Shown here: piece after piece, positions 8,360-16,108 of the stretch
Layout: every line of letters begins with the position of its first letter
Position numbering within the stretch: position 1 is the stretch's first letter
NCBI GenBank assembly: GCA_023418705.1
Contig: JAEZYZ010000354.1
Location: forward strand, 1 to 19,069
Direction: 5' to 3'
Length of the DNA stretch: 19,069 nt
Source: Pseudomonadota bacterium
Lineage (GTDB): Bacteria; Myxococcota_A; Polyangia; Polyangiales; Polyangiaceae
Translations under genes and position numbers: made by a program
Notes under the pieces: generated by a model
The model's database searches: none
Seen by the model: the letters and a program-made list of their open reading frames with translations, nothing else
Told to the model about the DNA's origin: nothing

Positions 8360-10987
8360 TCAGTTCGTCCGGTGGGGGAAGTTGCCGGACATCTGCAGCA
8401 GCGTGATCATGCCCACGGTGGCGGGGTAGTAGGTACGGTTGAACTCCGGGTTCTCCATGATGTCGAGCACCGCGCGGAAGGCGCGCTCGCGCAGGGCCGT
8501 GTGGCTGGTCGCCATGGCACCGACGCCGACCGGGCCGATGAAGGACATCTGGTTCTCTTGGGCGTTGGCGTGGGGCATCAGGCTCGAGGTGAAGCCCGCG
8601 CGCATCAGGTCGATGCTCTCGCCGTTGTCGTAAAAGCCGTTGAAGAACCCGACGAGCGTATTGAGGTAGCTCTTCGCGGTGGCGTTGTCGTGCAGGCAGG
8701 CGTCGAGCGCGATGCGCCAGGGCACGCGCGCGGCGTCGAAGGCGTAGACGGCCACGCCCGGGAAGCTCGTCACCGCAGCACCGAAGGTCTCACCCGGCAC
8801 GGCCTGGCTGGAGTTCACGTCGCACCAGTCGGCAGGCAGCGTGCCGCCGCTGAACCACTGCGTGCAGTCGTTCAGGATGCCGTAGTTCGTCGTCCGGACC
8901 GTGGACCAGGTGGCGCTGCCGGAGAGGGCCTGGAACACCGGGTAGAACGAGGGCGTGAAGTACGAGGCGTTGAACGCCCCGGTGCTGCCCCAGCTGTCGC
9001 CGGGGCCGATGCGGTTGCCCGACTGCATGTCGCGGCTGGCGATGGCGTTGATCATGGCGGTGGCGCGGGTCGCGTAGTCGCCGCCCCACTGCATGGCGCC
9101 GAGCGCGAGCGCGTACGCGATGTCCACGTCGGCGTCGGTGGCCGAGCCGCTGCCGTTGCGGCTCCACTTCATGAGCCCGTTGGACAGCTGGCTGTTCACG
9201 TACGTCCAGAACTCGTCGAACGCGGCCTTGTCACCCATCGCGGCGGCGATCAACATGCCGTAGCCCATCGCCTCGCTGGGGGTGTCGTCGCCCTGCTCGG
9301 GCGAGAGGACGCGCTGCCCGGGGTTGCCGGCCCGCACGAAGTTCTCCTTCCAGCGCAGGTAGGCCTGGGCGATCGCCCCGACGAACTTGTCCGCGTCCGT
9401 CGGGCGCGTGCAGCTGCCGACGGTGCCGTCGGCGCCCTTCTGGGGGTACGCCTTGGCGGTGCCGGACGCCGACTCGAACGGCAGCGGGCGGTCATCGCAG
9501 GACTCGGTGACGAGCTCGATGTCGTCGACCCACAGATCGAACGGCTCGGTCTTGGCGTACTCCGGCACCGGCGTCGCGTTCTGCGACAGGTTCTTGGCCG
9601 CGTTGAACACGAACTGCATCTTGAGCACGTTCGAGGCCACCTGGCGTCGCTGCGCGGTGGTCAGGTTGCTCGGCAAAAATTGGGGATACAGGTCGCGATC
9701 GAAGCAGAGGGTGTACGTCTGCCAGTCGGTGGTGAGCTCGTTCTCCTGGTGGAGGAAGCGGCCCACGTGGTTGTAGCAGCCGTCGCCCGAGCACTGTCCG
9801 CCCGGGTTCTCCGAGCCTTCGGTCCACGGGGTCGAGATGTTGAAGCGCACCGGCGACGGCGTGTTGCCGCCGAGTTTGGCGCGGAAGCGCACGCCGGTGA
9901 AGGCGCTGGCGTCGTAGACGGTCGGCGCCTCCGGCGTACCGGCGAGGCTGAAGCCGATGCCCACGTACGACATGTTGCCCGAGCCGGTCGTGTGCAGCGC
10001 GTACTGGTTGCAGTCCTCACTGCCCCACTGCTCGACGCCGATCTCGTGCGTGCCGCCGCCGCCGTTGAAGGCCTCCCAGGTGCCGCTGAAGCCGTTGGCT
10101 GCCAGGACGTCGAGCGAGCCGTCCTCGAAGTTGGAGATCATGCCCGGGCGCAGCTCACAGTTGCCGCCCTCGACGCACGCTCCGCCAACGCAGTTCTGCC
10201 CCTCGGGACAAGCCATCCCGCAGGCGCCGCAGTGGTTGCGGTCGGTCATGGTGTTGGCGCACGTGCCGCTGCAGTCGGTCTGGTTGGGGCCGCAGCCGCA
10301 GACGCCGCCGGTGCAGCTTTGTCCGGTCGGGCAAGCGTTGCCGCACGCTCCGCAGTGCTGCGCGCTGGTCATCGGATTGACGCAGGTGCCGTCGCACGAA
10401 ATGTTGCCGGCGACCGGGCAGCCGCAGCTGCCGCCCGCGCAGCTCTCACTGGCGCCGCACATGTTGTCGCAGCCGCCGCAGTGGTTGCGGTTGGTGTTCA
10501 CGTCCACGCAGCTGTTGCCGCATTGGGTCTCGGTCGCCGCGCAGGTGCCGCAGACACCCATCGAGCAGGCGGTGCCGGCGCCGCAGACGTTGGCGCAGGT
10601 GCCGCAGTTGTTCCCGTCGGAGCCGGTGTCCACGCACGCGCCGCCGCAGTTGGTGAGACCGGCGGCGCAGGTGCAGGTTCCGCCGGTGCACGTCTGACCG
10701 GCGCCGCAAGCCATGCCGCACGCGCCGCAGTTGGCGAAGTCCGTCATGGTGTCGGTGCAGACGCCATTGCAGGAGGCAAGGCCGGGGGCGCAGGGGCTCG
10801 TGACCCCGCCCGTCCCACCGGTATTGAACCCACCGGTCCCGGCGTTCCCACTGCCGCCGCTGCCGCTCGTGGCGCCGGTGCCGCCGCTCGACGGGCCGGG
10901 ATTGTTGCCCGACGTCGATGAACAGGACCATCCCGCCAATAGACAAGCCGCTGCCGCGATTGCAAAAGACGCGATACGCTTGATCAT
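8360..10987 (-). CDS. Lipoprotein with Cys-rich repeats, jelly-roll-like domain and GH8 glucanase domain
   Basis: Likely a surface or secreted beta-1,4-glucanase (GH8: endoglucanase, chitosanase, lichenase or xylanase activities are known). The 875-residue protein starts with a lipoprotein-like signal (basic start, hydrophobic stretch, GWSC at 19-22) and a Gly/Ser/Thr linker. Five Cys-rich repeats of about 41 residues follow (66-276), each with a C..C.G.CV.....NCG.CG..C pattern. A beta-sandwich-like domain (about 277-497), ending in DLWVDDIELV, is probably carbohydrate-binding. The GH8 domain covers about 515-875. Glu572 in SEAMGYGM is the expected proton donor, Asp618 lies in the GH8 signature ATDADVDIAYAL, and FDAARVPWR is conserved, so the enzyme looks active. 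AGGAG about 10 bp before the ATG supports the start. It is divergent from the GH12-like gene, which has the same modular plan. Exact substrate is unknown. Confidence 0.88.
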   Translation of the reverse strand: MIKRIASFAIAAAACLLAGWSCSSTSGNNPGPSSGGTGATSGSGGSGNAGTGGFNTGGTGGVTSPCAPGLASCNGVCTDTMTDFANCGACGMACGAGQTCTGGTCTCAAGLTNCGGACVDTGSDGNNCGTCANVCGAGTACSMGVCGTCAATETQCGNSCVDVNTNRNHCGGCDNMCGASESCAGGSCGCPVAGNISCDGTCVNPMTSAQHCGACGNACPTGQSCTGGVCGCGPNQTDCSGTCANTMTDRNHCGACGMACPEGQNCVGGACVEGGNCELRPGMISNFEDGSLDVLAANGFSGTWEAFNGGGGTHEIGVEQWGSEDCNQYALHTTGSGNMSYVGIGFSLAGTPEAPTVYDASAFTGVRFRAKLGGNTPSPVRFNISTPWTEGSENPGGQCSGDGCYNHVGRFLHQENELTTDWQTYTLCFDRDLYPQFLPSNLTTAQRRQVASNVLKMQFVFNAAKNLSQNATPVPEYAKTEPFDLWVDDIELVTESCDDRPLPFESASGTAKAYPQKGADGTVGSCTRPTDADKFVGAIAQAYLRWKENFVRAGNPGQRVLSPEQGDDTPSEAMGYGMLIAAAMGDKAAFDEFWTYVNSQLSNGLMKWSRNGSGSATDADVDIAYALALGAMQWGGDYATRATAMINAIASRDMQSGNRIGPGDSWGSTGAFNASYFTPSFYPVFQALSGSATWSTVRTTNYGILNDCTQWFSGGTLPADWCDVNSSQAVPGETFGAAVTSFPGVAVYAFDAARVPWRIALDACLHDNATAKSYLNTLVGFFNGFYDNGESIDLMRAGFTSSLMPHANAQENQMSFIGPVGVGAMATSHTALRERAFRAVLDIMENPEFNRTYYPATVGMITLLQMSGNFPHRTN

Positions 10988-11510
10988 TCCTAAAGACTCC
11001 TGGTGCCGAGTCCGATCCTTGTTGAATCGAATTCGAGCGAAACTTTTTTCCCTACCACCGTCCGCACTGCGGGAAGCGGTGAGCGGTCCGAAGCATCGCT
11101 CAGGATGTACGTCACAGCAAGCGCAGGTGGGAGGTCGGGCGCGAAATCGAACGACGTTGATCGACCCATCGCATGGATCGCCAAGCGCCAAAAAACCTGC
11201 GCCGAAATGCGAATTGGTGGCACCTTTTTGCCCTGGCGAAAAATTCGAGCGGCGAGATCGGTAGCTCGAGCCGATGCCAGCGTGATCTGGTCGCCGAAAA
11301 ATGGATCGCCTGCTGGCGCGACACGGCGGGCGGAAAATTACGACAAAGTTCCGTGTCCCGCGCCGGATGGAAAATTGCGACCTATCCCGAGTTTCGCTCT
11401 CATGTACGTTGGCGCGTGCCTCAGGGGCGAGCTTGGACTACAGCTCCGACTCCGGGTTTCGTGATCTTGGGTTTGGTTTAGGTACAAGTGACTTCATCGT
11501 GAGAGGGCAC
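10988..11510. promoter_or_regulatory. Divergent intergenic region between the GH8 and GH12-like genes
   Basis: This 523-bp stretch is less GC-rich than its surroundings and must hold promoters for both divergent genes. Short A-tracts in GAAAAAT or GGAAAATT contexts recur at about 11239, 11297, 11334 and 11370, some at about 36-bp steps, on the side of the GH12-like gene. No clean sigma-70 hexamer pair can be assigned on either strand, and no convincing small gene was seen. Confidence 0.45.
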
Positions 11511-13523
11511 GTGGCACACCAGAAACAATCGTTTTTTTCTCGTTCCGTTTTGCTTTCGTTTGGATTGGCGGCGGCCGCTGCGCTCGGCGTGAGCTGCAGC
11601 TCCGAGGCACCTCCGCCTGGCGGCGGCGGCGGCTCTGGCAACGCCAACACCGGCGGCGCAGGTAACACTGGGACCGGCGGGTTCGCAGCCGGCGGGACGG
11701 GCGGGGTCGCGAACCCCTGCGCGGTCGGCCTGCAAATGTGCAACGGCGCCTGCGTCAACACCCTGTCGGATCCAGCCAACTGCGGAACTTGTGGCACCGC
11801 CTGCGGGGCGCTGTTTTGTAGCCAGGGCGCGTGCAGCGCCTCCTGCGCGGTAGGCACCACGGCCTGCGGCAACGGCTGCGCGAACCTGACCAACGATGCG
11901 CAAAACTGCGGGGCGTGTGGCACCGTCTGCACCGCGACCCAAGCCTGCCAGAACAGCACCTGTGTGGAGGTGGGCGGCACCGGCGGCACCGGCGGCGTGG
12001 GTGGCACCGGCGGGACCGCAGGTATCGGCGGAACCGCAGGTACAGGCGGGACCGCAGGTTCGGGCGGGACCGCAGGTTCGGGCGGCGCAGGCGGCGTGCC
12101 GCCGGCGGGTCCTCCCGGCTATGCGATCTGGGGTGACTGGTACGGCTGCGCCTGGACGGGCGTCAGCGATCTGGGCGACGACGGCAACCCGGTGGCGGGT
12201 TTGATGTCCACCATCAACCCGACGGATTTCGTCTCGAAGCCGCCCGAGGACGCCTTCTGCGCCAGCGGCACGGTGGACGCCGCTTACACGAGCGTCGCGC
12301 TGATGGGCTTCAACACCGCGGAGCAACCGCCCGCCGATTGCGCGGCCAAGCAGGCGGATCCGAACGCCCCGCCGCAGCCGGCGGTCACCCCGACGAACAA
12401 CGGCATCGCCGTCGACTTCGTCAAGCAGGGCGCCAGCACGAGCTTCACCTGGCGCGTGCAGCTCCAGGGCCCGAACGGTCACAAGCCCGGCGCCGCCGGG
12501 GCGAGCGACCGCTGGTGCGCCACGGTCGCCGGCGTTCAGGGCAAGGTGTTCGTGCCCTATACGGACTTCTGGACCGAATGCTGGGGCGCGACGGAAGCCG
12601 AGAAGGGCACGCGGTACAACCGCGAACCCATCTCCGCGGTCGTGTTCACCGTGCCAGGGTCGCCGACCCCCACCGACTACGATTTCTGCGTGAACGGCTT
12701 CGCAGACGGCAACAGCGAAGCCGACGCCCCCGACGGCCCCGCGGTCGCCGGGGATCAGACCGGCACCGTCGGCGGCACCGGGTCGCGTGACCTGGACTTC
12801 GACCGCGCCAAGATCGTCGTCGATGGCGAGCAGTACATCATCCAGAACAACAACTGGGGCAACCCCGACGGCACGGACTTGATCCTGAACTACGTGAACA
12901 ACAGCTTCACGGTGGTCCAGGGCAGCGGTAGCCCGGCCGGCGGCGGCGCGCCTGCGTCATTCCCGTCGATCTACATCGGCAACAACGGCAACACGGCCAA
13001 CGGTGTCTACAGCACCAAGGCCACCGACAACCTGCCGCGGCAGATCTCGCAGATCAACTCGATCACGAGCACGTTCCGCTACAGCGGAACGACGGACGCC
13101 TTCAACGCCTGCTACGACATCTGGTTTGCCAATAGCCCGCCGACCACGGAGTACCAGGACGGCATCGACGGCTTCGTGATGATCTGGCTGCGCGATCCGG
13201 GCGGCTACCAGCCGATCGGCAGCAATCAGGGCAGCGTTACCGTCGCGGGCGAGAGCTGGAACGTGTGGGTGGGCCCACGCGGCGACGGCCCCGCGGGCTA
13301 CAACCCCGCTCCGGTCGTGTCGTTCGTCAACCCGACCGAGAACGACAACAGCCGCTCGCAGAGCTTCGTCAACAAGAACATCAAGGAGTTCATCACCGCC
13401 GCGGCAGCCCACGGCATCGGCTCCAACATGTACTTGACCGACGTCTTCGCCGGCTTCGAAATCTGGCAAGGCGGCGCGGGCGGCAACCTGAAGGTGGACG
13501 AGTTCACCGCCGTCGTCGAGTAA
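11511..13523 (+). CDS. Lipoprotein with Cys-rich repeats, jelly-roll-like domain and GH12-like domain lacking the nucleophile
   Basis: A 670-residue exported protein. A signal with lipobox-like LGVSC is followed by a Gly-rich linker, two Cys-rich repeats (about 70-152) and a GGT/AGG linker. A beta-sandwich-like domain covers about 203-410 (starts GYAIWGDWYGCAW, ends PTDYDFCVNGFA), and a GH12-type domain about 426-670. GH12 landmarks are NNNWGNPDG, a CYDIWF motif, MIWL, QPIGSNQG, SWNVWVG and AGFEIWQGG. By alignment with known GH12 proteins, Glu650 in AGFEIW matches the acid/base. The nucleophile, normally E in E-(I/L)-MIW, is Phe555 (DGFVMIWL). It may therefore bind rather than cut glucan (inference); Asp553 lies two residues before. 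GAGAGG lies 5 bp before the GTG at 11511, favouring that start over the GTG at 11499. Confidence 0.85.
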   Translation: MAHQKQSFFSRSVLLSFGLAAAAALGVSCSSEAPPPGGGGGSGNANTGGAGNTGTGGFAAGGTGGVANPCAVGLQMCNGACVNTLSDPANCGTCGTACGALFCSQGACSASCAVGTTACGNGCANLTNDAQNCGACGTVCTATQACQNSTCVEVGGTGGTGGVGGTGGTAGIGGTAGTGGTAGSGGTAGSGGAGGVPPAGPPGYAIWGDWYGCAWTGVSDLGDDGNPVAGLMSTINPTDFVSKPPEDAFCASGTVDAAYTSVALMGFNTAEQPPADCAAKQADPNAPPQPAVTPTNNGIAVDFVKQGASTSFTWRVQLQGPNGHKPGAAGASDRWCATVAGVQGKVFVPYTDFWTECWGATEAEKGTRYNREPISAVVFTVPGSPTPTDYDFCVNGFADGNSEADAPDGPAVAGDQTGTVGGTGSRDLDFDRAKIVVDGEQYIIQNNNWGNPDGTDLILNYVNNSFTVVQGSGSPAGGGAPASFPSIYIGNNGNTANGVYSTKATDNLPRQISQINSITSTFRYSGTTDAFNACYDIWFANSPPTTEYQDGIDGFVMIWLRDPGGYQPIGSNQGSVTVAGESWNVWVGPRGDGPAGYNPAPVVSFVNPTENDNSRSQSFVNKNIKEFITAAAAHGIGSNMYLTDVFAGFEIWQGGAGGNLKVDEFTAVVE

Positions 13524-13553
13524 TCGCGTCACGCATCGAACCGCAAGCACGAG

Positions 13554-13597
13554 CGGGGCAGGTCGTCCGGAAGGGACCCTGCCCCGTTCGGCTTTTT
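13554..13597 (+). terminator. Rho-independent terminator after the GH12-like gene
   Basis: CGGGGCAGG (13554-13562) pairs with CCTGCCCCG (13578-13586). TTCGGC and a TTTTT tract at 13593-13597 follow. It begins 30 bp after the stop codon. Confidence 0.85.
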
Positions 13598-13604
13598 GTC
13601 GCGA

Positions 13605-13630
13605 GCACTAGCGCGAGCTCGCGCTAGTGC
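13605..13630. repeat. 26-bp perfect palindrome
   Basis: Both arms are perfect: GCACTAGCGCGAG and its reverse complement CTCGCGCTAGTGC, with no spacer. It lies 8 bp after the terminator's T-tract. The ACTAGCGC...GCGCTAGT arms resemble the ACTTGCGC...GCGCAAGT arms of the 18-bp palindrome, so it may be a diverged member of the same family. Confidence 0.85.
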
Positions 13631-13642
13631 GAACCGTCACGC

Positions 13643-13810
13643 ATATACGCTGGAGCAAGTCGCCCGTCCTGCAGGCGCGAGCCCCACGCACTTGCGCTGG
13701 CGCAAGTCGCCCGTCCTGCAGGCGCGAGCCCCGCGCACTTGCGCTGGAGCAAGTCGCCCGTCCTGCAGGCGCGAGCCCCACGCACTTGCGCTGGCGCAAG
13801 TCGCCCGCAG
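13643..13810 (+). repeat. 47-bp tandem array carrying the 18-bp palindrome
   Basis: Units start at 13643 (degenerate first half), 13690, 13737 and 13784 (the last is cut after about 25 bp), exactly 47 bp apart. Each is the 18-bp palindrome followed by a conserved 29-bp linker containing a second palindrome, CCTGCAGG. The copy at 13737 has one change in the right arm (GGAGC). The array fills the space between the terminator of the GH12-like gene and the stop codon of the convergent lipoprotein gene at 13813. The linkers are conserved, unlike CRISPR spacers. Confidence 0.92.
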
Positions 13811-13812
13811 CG

Positions 13813-15609
13813 TCACTTCGCCAACTTCACGATCGTGCCGGTGGTGCCGTTGATCCAATAAAGGGCCTCGCTATCGAACGTCAGCGAGGTTGGGCAATCC
13901 ATGGGCGGCGGGATCAGCTCCGTGCGGGTGCCGCCGGGCGTCTTGCTGGCCCGATAGATCCCCCAGTTGGTCGTGCAGGCCGGCGCGCCACCGGTGTCCC
14001 CATCGACGTAGTAGAGAACATTGCCGTCCACGACGGGTCCCCGCACCTCCGCTCCCGCGATGACCTCGGTGGCCTGTGCGGTGCCGGTCAGCGGCAGCCG
14101 CATCACGCCGCGATCCTCCACGCCGAAGTAAAGCATCGTGGCGTCTGACGACTGGTGCGGGCTGAAGCTCAAGGACGAGGTGGTGCTGAACCTTCCGATG
14201 GCACTTTGACCCGGGCAGAGGCGGGAGATCGACTGGGTTCCGATCCGGTAGTACAAGCAGCCGCCCGCGGCCGTGATGTAGTTGACCGCCTCGGTGGTGG
14301 AGCCCAGGAAGGTGGCGCCGCTCGTGCTGCCCACGGGCTTGCTGTAGAACGAGGTGCCCGACGCGAAATCGCGATCGTTCCAATAGACGACGTTGTCGGA
14401 GATGACGACCAGATCTACCGTGTGGTCGAACGGAGCGAACTCCGTGCGGCTCGACCCGTCCAGGTTCGCGCGGTAGATCCGGCGCGTGACAGCCCCCAAA
14501 GAGTTCGACCCGAGGGTGCCCCAGTAGACTTGGTTGCTGGTCAGCGCGAGGCCTCCAGGGTGGCCCTGGTCCGTGGCCAGAGTCTGGACCGTGCCACCGT
14601 TTTTGCTGACGCGCTTGACGTTGCCAACGCTGCTGCTGCGATCCATCCAGTACACGTGCGTGGCGCTCACGGCCAGGCTGGTCGCCTGGGTCAAGCCAGC
14701 GACGAGCTCCACCGGTTTGCACTTGCCGTCGGCGCACTCGCCGCCGAGGCAGCTATGATTGCACGCCCCGCAGTGGTCCGGGTCGTTGTCGAGCTGGACG
14801 CAGCTGTCGCCGCACTCGACGGTTCCGGCGGTGCACAGGCACTCCCCGCCGGAGCAGGTGGCGTTGGCGCCGCAGGCCGGCTCGTTCTGCCAGAGCCCCG
14901 CCGCGCTGCACACCTGCGGTCGTCCGGTGCCGCTGTCGCAGCGGCGGGTGTTCGGGGCGCATTCTCCGGTGCAGGCCCCGCCGGAGCAGACGAAAGGACA
15001 GCTCGAGTCGGCCGGCTCGTAGCTGCAGCTCCCGTCGGAACACGTGCCCGCGGACGAGTAGGTTCGAAGCGTCGACGGATTTGGACAGGAGGGGTCGGGA
15101 GGCGTGTTGCACGTCACGTCCGCGCACGGATCGGTTACGCAGGCGTCCGCGGCACAGGTACAGGAGATGACGTTGGAGGTGTAGGTGCACGCGCCGTCGA
15201 CGCAGCTGCCGACCGCGTCATAGGCCTCGAACTCCGAGGCGCTCTTGCAGGAACTCGACGGGGGATCGTCGCAGGTCACGCCCACACAGGGGTCGACCAC
15301 GGTGCCCCCCGTTCCCGCCATGCCGCCCGCGCCGGCCATGTTGGTGGCGCCGGCAAGCCCGGCGCTGCCCGCTAGACCGCCCGCGGCGCCGGCGGCCCCT
15401 GCGCTCGGCGGCAGCCCGCCGTTTCCCGAGTCGCCCGAGCCGCCCGACCCGGTCCCCGATCCCGCCGACCCGGTTCCCGATCCTCCGGACCCCCCGGACC
15501 CGGTCGAGCCGGCGCTGCCGGCGCCGCCGTCAGTGGTGGGGTACTCGCGCTCGGTCGTGCCGCACCCAACGGCGCAGAGCAGCAGGAGGTGGCGTGTGTG
15601 CAATCCCAT
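13813..15609 (-). CDS. Cys-rich lipoprotein with a YWTD-like beta-propeller
   Basis: A 598-residue predicted lipoprotein; its function is not established. MGLHTRHLLLLCAVGC gives a short signal with lipobox AVGC (Cys16). A long Gly/Ser/Ala linker (about 17-105) follows. The Cys-rich region (about 105-300) contains two similar C..VTC..PP...C modules and an NCG-type module ending in DHCGACNHSC. From about 300 the sequence shows repeated blades of the form ....VYW....G.V.R....GG, such as ATHVYWMDRS, SNQVYWGTLG, DNVVYWNDRD, GNVLYYVDGD and SEALYWINGT. This is the pattern of LDL-receptor YWTD/DUF5050-like beta-propellers, common in myxobacterial exported proteins and usually a binding scaffold. No catalytic motif is seen. 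It is convergent with the GH12-like gene, and palindrome copies lie on both sides (13784 and 15737). Confidence 0.82.
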   Translation of the reverse strand: MGLHTRHLLLLCAVGCGTTEREYPTTDGGAGSAGSTGSGGSGGSGTGSAGSGTGSGGSGDSGNGGLPPSAGAAGAAGGLAGSAGLAGATNMAGAGGMAGTGGTVVDPCVGVTCDDPPSSSCKSASEFEAYDAVGSCVDGACTYTSNVISCTCAADACVTDPCADVTCNTPPDPSCPNPSTLRTYSSAGTCSDGSCSYEPADSSCPFVCSGGACTGECAPNTRRCDSGTGRPQVCSAAGLWQNEPACGANATCSGGECLCTAGTVECGDSCVQLDNDPDHCGACNHSCLGGECADGKCKPVELVAGLTQATSLAVSATHVYWMDRSSSVGNVKRVSKNGGTVQTLATDQGHPGGLALTSNQVYWGTLGSNSLGAVTRRIYRANLDGSSRTEFAPFDHTVDLVVISDNVVYWNDRDFASGTSFYSKPVGSTSGATFLGSTTEAVNYITAAGGCLYYRIGTQSISRLCPGQSAIGRFSTTSSLSFSPHQSSDATMLYFGVEDRGVMRLPLTGTAQATEVIAGAEVRGPVVDGNVLYYVDGDTGGAPACTTNWGIYRASKTPGGTRTELIPPPMDCPTSLTFDSEALYWINGTTGTIVKLAK

Positions 15610-15736
15610 CGCCGCCGTTTAGCATGTGGGCATGCCCTCCGGCCACGGGCGCCGGTGAGCGCGGCGAAAGAATGACACTCCGATCCGCGGCGCGCCCAGG
15701 CACAAGAACTGATGGCCGCTGCCTGGAAGCGCGCGC

Positions 15737-15754
15737 ACTTGCGCTGGCGCAAGT
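15737..15754 (+). repeat. 18-bp palindromic repeat, isolated copy
   Basis: An exact ACTTGCGCTGGCGCAAGT, the same orientation and sequence as the copies at 4551, 13690 and 13784. It stands alone between genes, 128 bp upstream of the propeller lipoprotein start. Confidence 0.9.
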
Positions 15755-15860
15755 CTAATCGGCGGCGCAGGTCGGCTCGACACGGCGTGAGTCGATGCTC
15801 TGAGGGGCACGCTGGCGCACACACGCGGGCCCCCCCACGCAGGGCGCCCGCCTGGCCGCC

Positions 15861-15882
15861 GAACTGATACAAACGTCAGTTC
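15861..15882. repeat. Inverted repeat, possible operator
   Basis: GAACTGA and TCAGTTC form a perfect 7-bp inverted repeat separated by TACAAACG. It lies in a locally AT-richer patch. It could be a regulator-binding site or a small hairpin; nothing distinguishes these. Confidence 0.4.
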
Positions 15883-16108
15883 TGCACGCCGGGGCAGTGC
15901 CCCGTGCTCGACCCCGAATTCGATCTCATCACCGACTAGGGGGATCTGATCGGTGTGCGGGTGGTGCGCTTCGGGGTGGCCGCCGATGCACGAGCAGCGG
16001 GCGCGCGGGGAGGTGGCCGCGATCGGCACCCACCGCGGAACCGCGGAAGATGATTTGGTGCACCCCTGGCCTGTGCGGCGCCGTGCCCGGTCCTCGCGGC
16101 TCCCGCGT

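Larger units (their letters stand above)
15610..16108. other. Non-coding interval upstream of the propeller lipoprotein gene
   Basis: No supported gene is seen in these 499 bp. Short open stretches with fair codon bias, such as VLDPEFDLITD near 15905-15938, are broken by stops and show no recognisable family. The interval holds an 18-bp palindrome (15737), an inverted repeat (15861) and CCGCGGAACCGCGG near 16035. It must contain the promoter of the propeller gene and the 3' end of the pectate lyase transcript. Confidence 0.5.

Noticed and set aside
8165..10921. 918-codon open frame on the plus strand opposite the GH8 gene
   Set aside because: Composition is Ala/Val/Gly/Arg-rich without domain motifs. 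The opposite frame has a signal peptide, Cys repeats and GH8 catalytic motifs.
11218..11231. Sigma-54 promoter-like TGGCAC...TTGC
   Set aside because: The distance between the GG and GC elements is one base short of the strict -24/-12 spacing, and no enhancer-binding protein gene is nearby.
13643..13810. CRISPR-like regularly spaced repeats
   Set aside because: The period is an exact 47 bp and the sequence between palindromes is itself conserved, so there are no unique spacers. No cas gene is nearby.
14155..15375. 406-codon plus-strand open frame opposite the propeller lipoprotein
   Set aside because: Arg/Ala/Gly-rich shadow frame; the minus strand carries a lipobox, Cys modules and repeated VYW blades.
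15895..16100. Fragments with fair codon bias between the propeller and pectate lyase genes
   Set aside because: Open stretches are short, in different frames and interrupted by stops, with no recognisable motif. They are too weak to call even as a pseudogene.
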